From positions 1 to 5,585 of the forward strand of contig DYIH01000118.1 of assembly GCA_020723785.1 (NCBI GenBank): a stretch of DNA of 5,585 bases, written 5' to 3'. Positions within the stretch are counted from its first letter, which is position 1, and each line of letters starts with the position of its first letter. The notes under the pieces were generated by a model. The model was given only the letters and a program-made list of their open reading frames with translations. It was not told the origin of the DNA and did not search any database. Made by a program: the position numbers and the translations under genes. This document shows positions 5,364 through 5,585 of the stretch, piece by piece. The DNA is from Thermaerobacter marianensis. GTDB taxonomy: Bacteria > Bacillota > Sulfobacillia > DYIH01.

Positions 5364-5585
5364 GCCATCCCGCCTCCTTCCGGCGCGGCGCCGCTCCATC
5401 CCGCCGTCCGGGTGCCAGGCCCGCCGCGCCAGGCCGGGAACGGAGCGGCATCCTGGAATTCATCGGGACACCGCAGGATCGTCACACCGGCCAGCTCGGC
5501 CTCGTCCACCTCGACCGTTATCCGCAGGAACGCGCTCCCCAGGGCCTTGCCCAGGTTGTCCGTGCGCAGGGACGCCGCCGCCCCA
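5360..5585 (-). CDS. C-terminal end of a probable AtuA/DUF1446-family protein (partial)
   Basis: The - strand is open from the right edge to a TGA at 5362-5360 and encodes 74 residues. The beginning (ASLRTDNLGKALGSAFLRI) resembles, from memory, the last strand-helix of the ferredoxin-fold domain that closes AtuA-like (acyclic terpene utilisation, DUF1446) proteins, which typically read like SLRLDxQGKALxxALLxMEI. AtuA-type genes are commonly found beside acyl-CoA dehydrogenases and acyl-CoA carboxylases. Its stop shares GTGA with the acyl-CoA dehydrogenase start, strong evidence that this is a real coding frame in the same operon. After the conserved part come about 45 residues, the last 25 rich in Gly, Ala, Pro and Arg, longer than I expect at that end. 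Coding status is fairly sure; the family is tentative. Confidence 0.6.
   Translation of the reverse strand, partial: GAAASLRTDNLGKALGSAFLRITVEVDEAELAGVTILRCPDEFQDAAPFPAWRGGPGTRTAGWSGAAPEGGGMA
5373..5379 (-). promoter_or_regulatory. Strong Shine-Dalgarno for the acyl-CoA dehydrogenase
   Basis: On the - strand AAGGAGG is followed by 9 bases and then GTG at 5363. The site lies inside the last codons of the upstream gene, which fits translational coupling through the GTGA overlap and rules against the ATG at 5399. Confidence 0.8.

Noticed and set aside
5364..5399. ATG at 5399 as the start of the acyl-CoA dehydrogenase
   Set aside because: It adds an Arg-rich leader unlike the family and lies upstream of the AAGGAGG; GTG at 5363 has the right spacing and the GTGA overlap.
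2512..5463. A 983-codon open frame on the - strand spanning both the MBL and acyl-CoA dehydrogenase genes
   Set aside because: Its translation is Arg/Gly/Ala/Val-rich with no family pattern, and it lies opposite or out of frame with two well-recognised genes; long spurious frames are expected at this GC content.

Overview
This is a GC-rich (roughly 70% by eye), gene-dense bacterial window with two short gene sets pointing at each other. On the + strand lie a large multidomain membrane iron-sulfur protein (open at the left edge, stop at 2483) and, 64 bp later, a metallo-beta-lactamase-fold hydrolase of beta-CASP/RNase J-like type (2548-4167). On the - strand, entering from the right edge, lie the C-terminal end of a protein I place tentatively in the AtuA/DUF1446 family (5585-5360) and a short-chain-type acyl-CoA dehydrogenase (5363-4206). 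The two - strand genes overlap in a GTGA and are almost certainly translationally coupled. The two convergent sets are separated by only 38 bp (4168-4205). I see no rRNA, tRNA, CRISPR, insertion sequence or phage feature, and no gene-free stretch above 300 bases.

The organism cannot be fixed from this window. High GC, strong Shine-Dalgarno sites, a GTG start, an acyl-CoA catabolism pair and a membrane polyferredoxin would fit a high-GC Bacillota lineage (Symbiobacterium/Thermaerobacter-like) or a Desulfuromonadota/Myxococcota-type bacterium. This is inference only.

The most interesting object is the first gene. It joins, in one chain, a CRP-type cyclic-nucleotide-binding-like domain, an NtrC-type (sigma-54 activator) AAA+ domain, and a NapH/NosR-like multispanning membrane ferredoxin. 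The AAA+ part has lost nearly every residue needed for ATP hydrolysis and sigma-54 contact, and the usual C-terminal helix-turn-helix is replaced by the membrane part. Although automated annotation would probably call it a sigma-54-dependent regulator, the sequence argues for a membrane redox protein controlled by a ligand-sensing head and a non-hydrolysing AAA+ scaffold.

The second + gene keeps all the predicted metal ligands of an MBL/beta-CASP enzyme. Its probable Shine-Dalgarno lies in the arm of an imperfect hairpin, which could control its translation. The - strand pair looks like part of an acyl-CoA (branched-chain or terpenoid-type) degradation operon continuing beyond the right edge.
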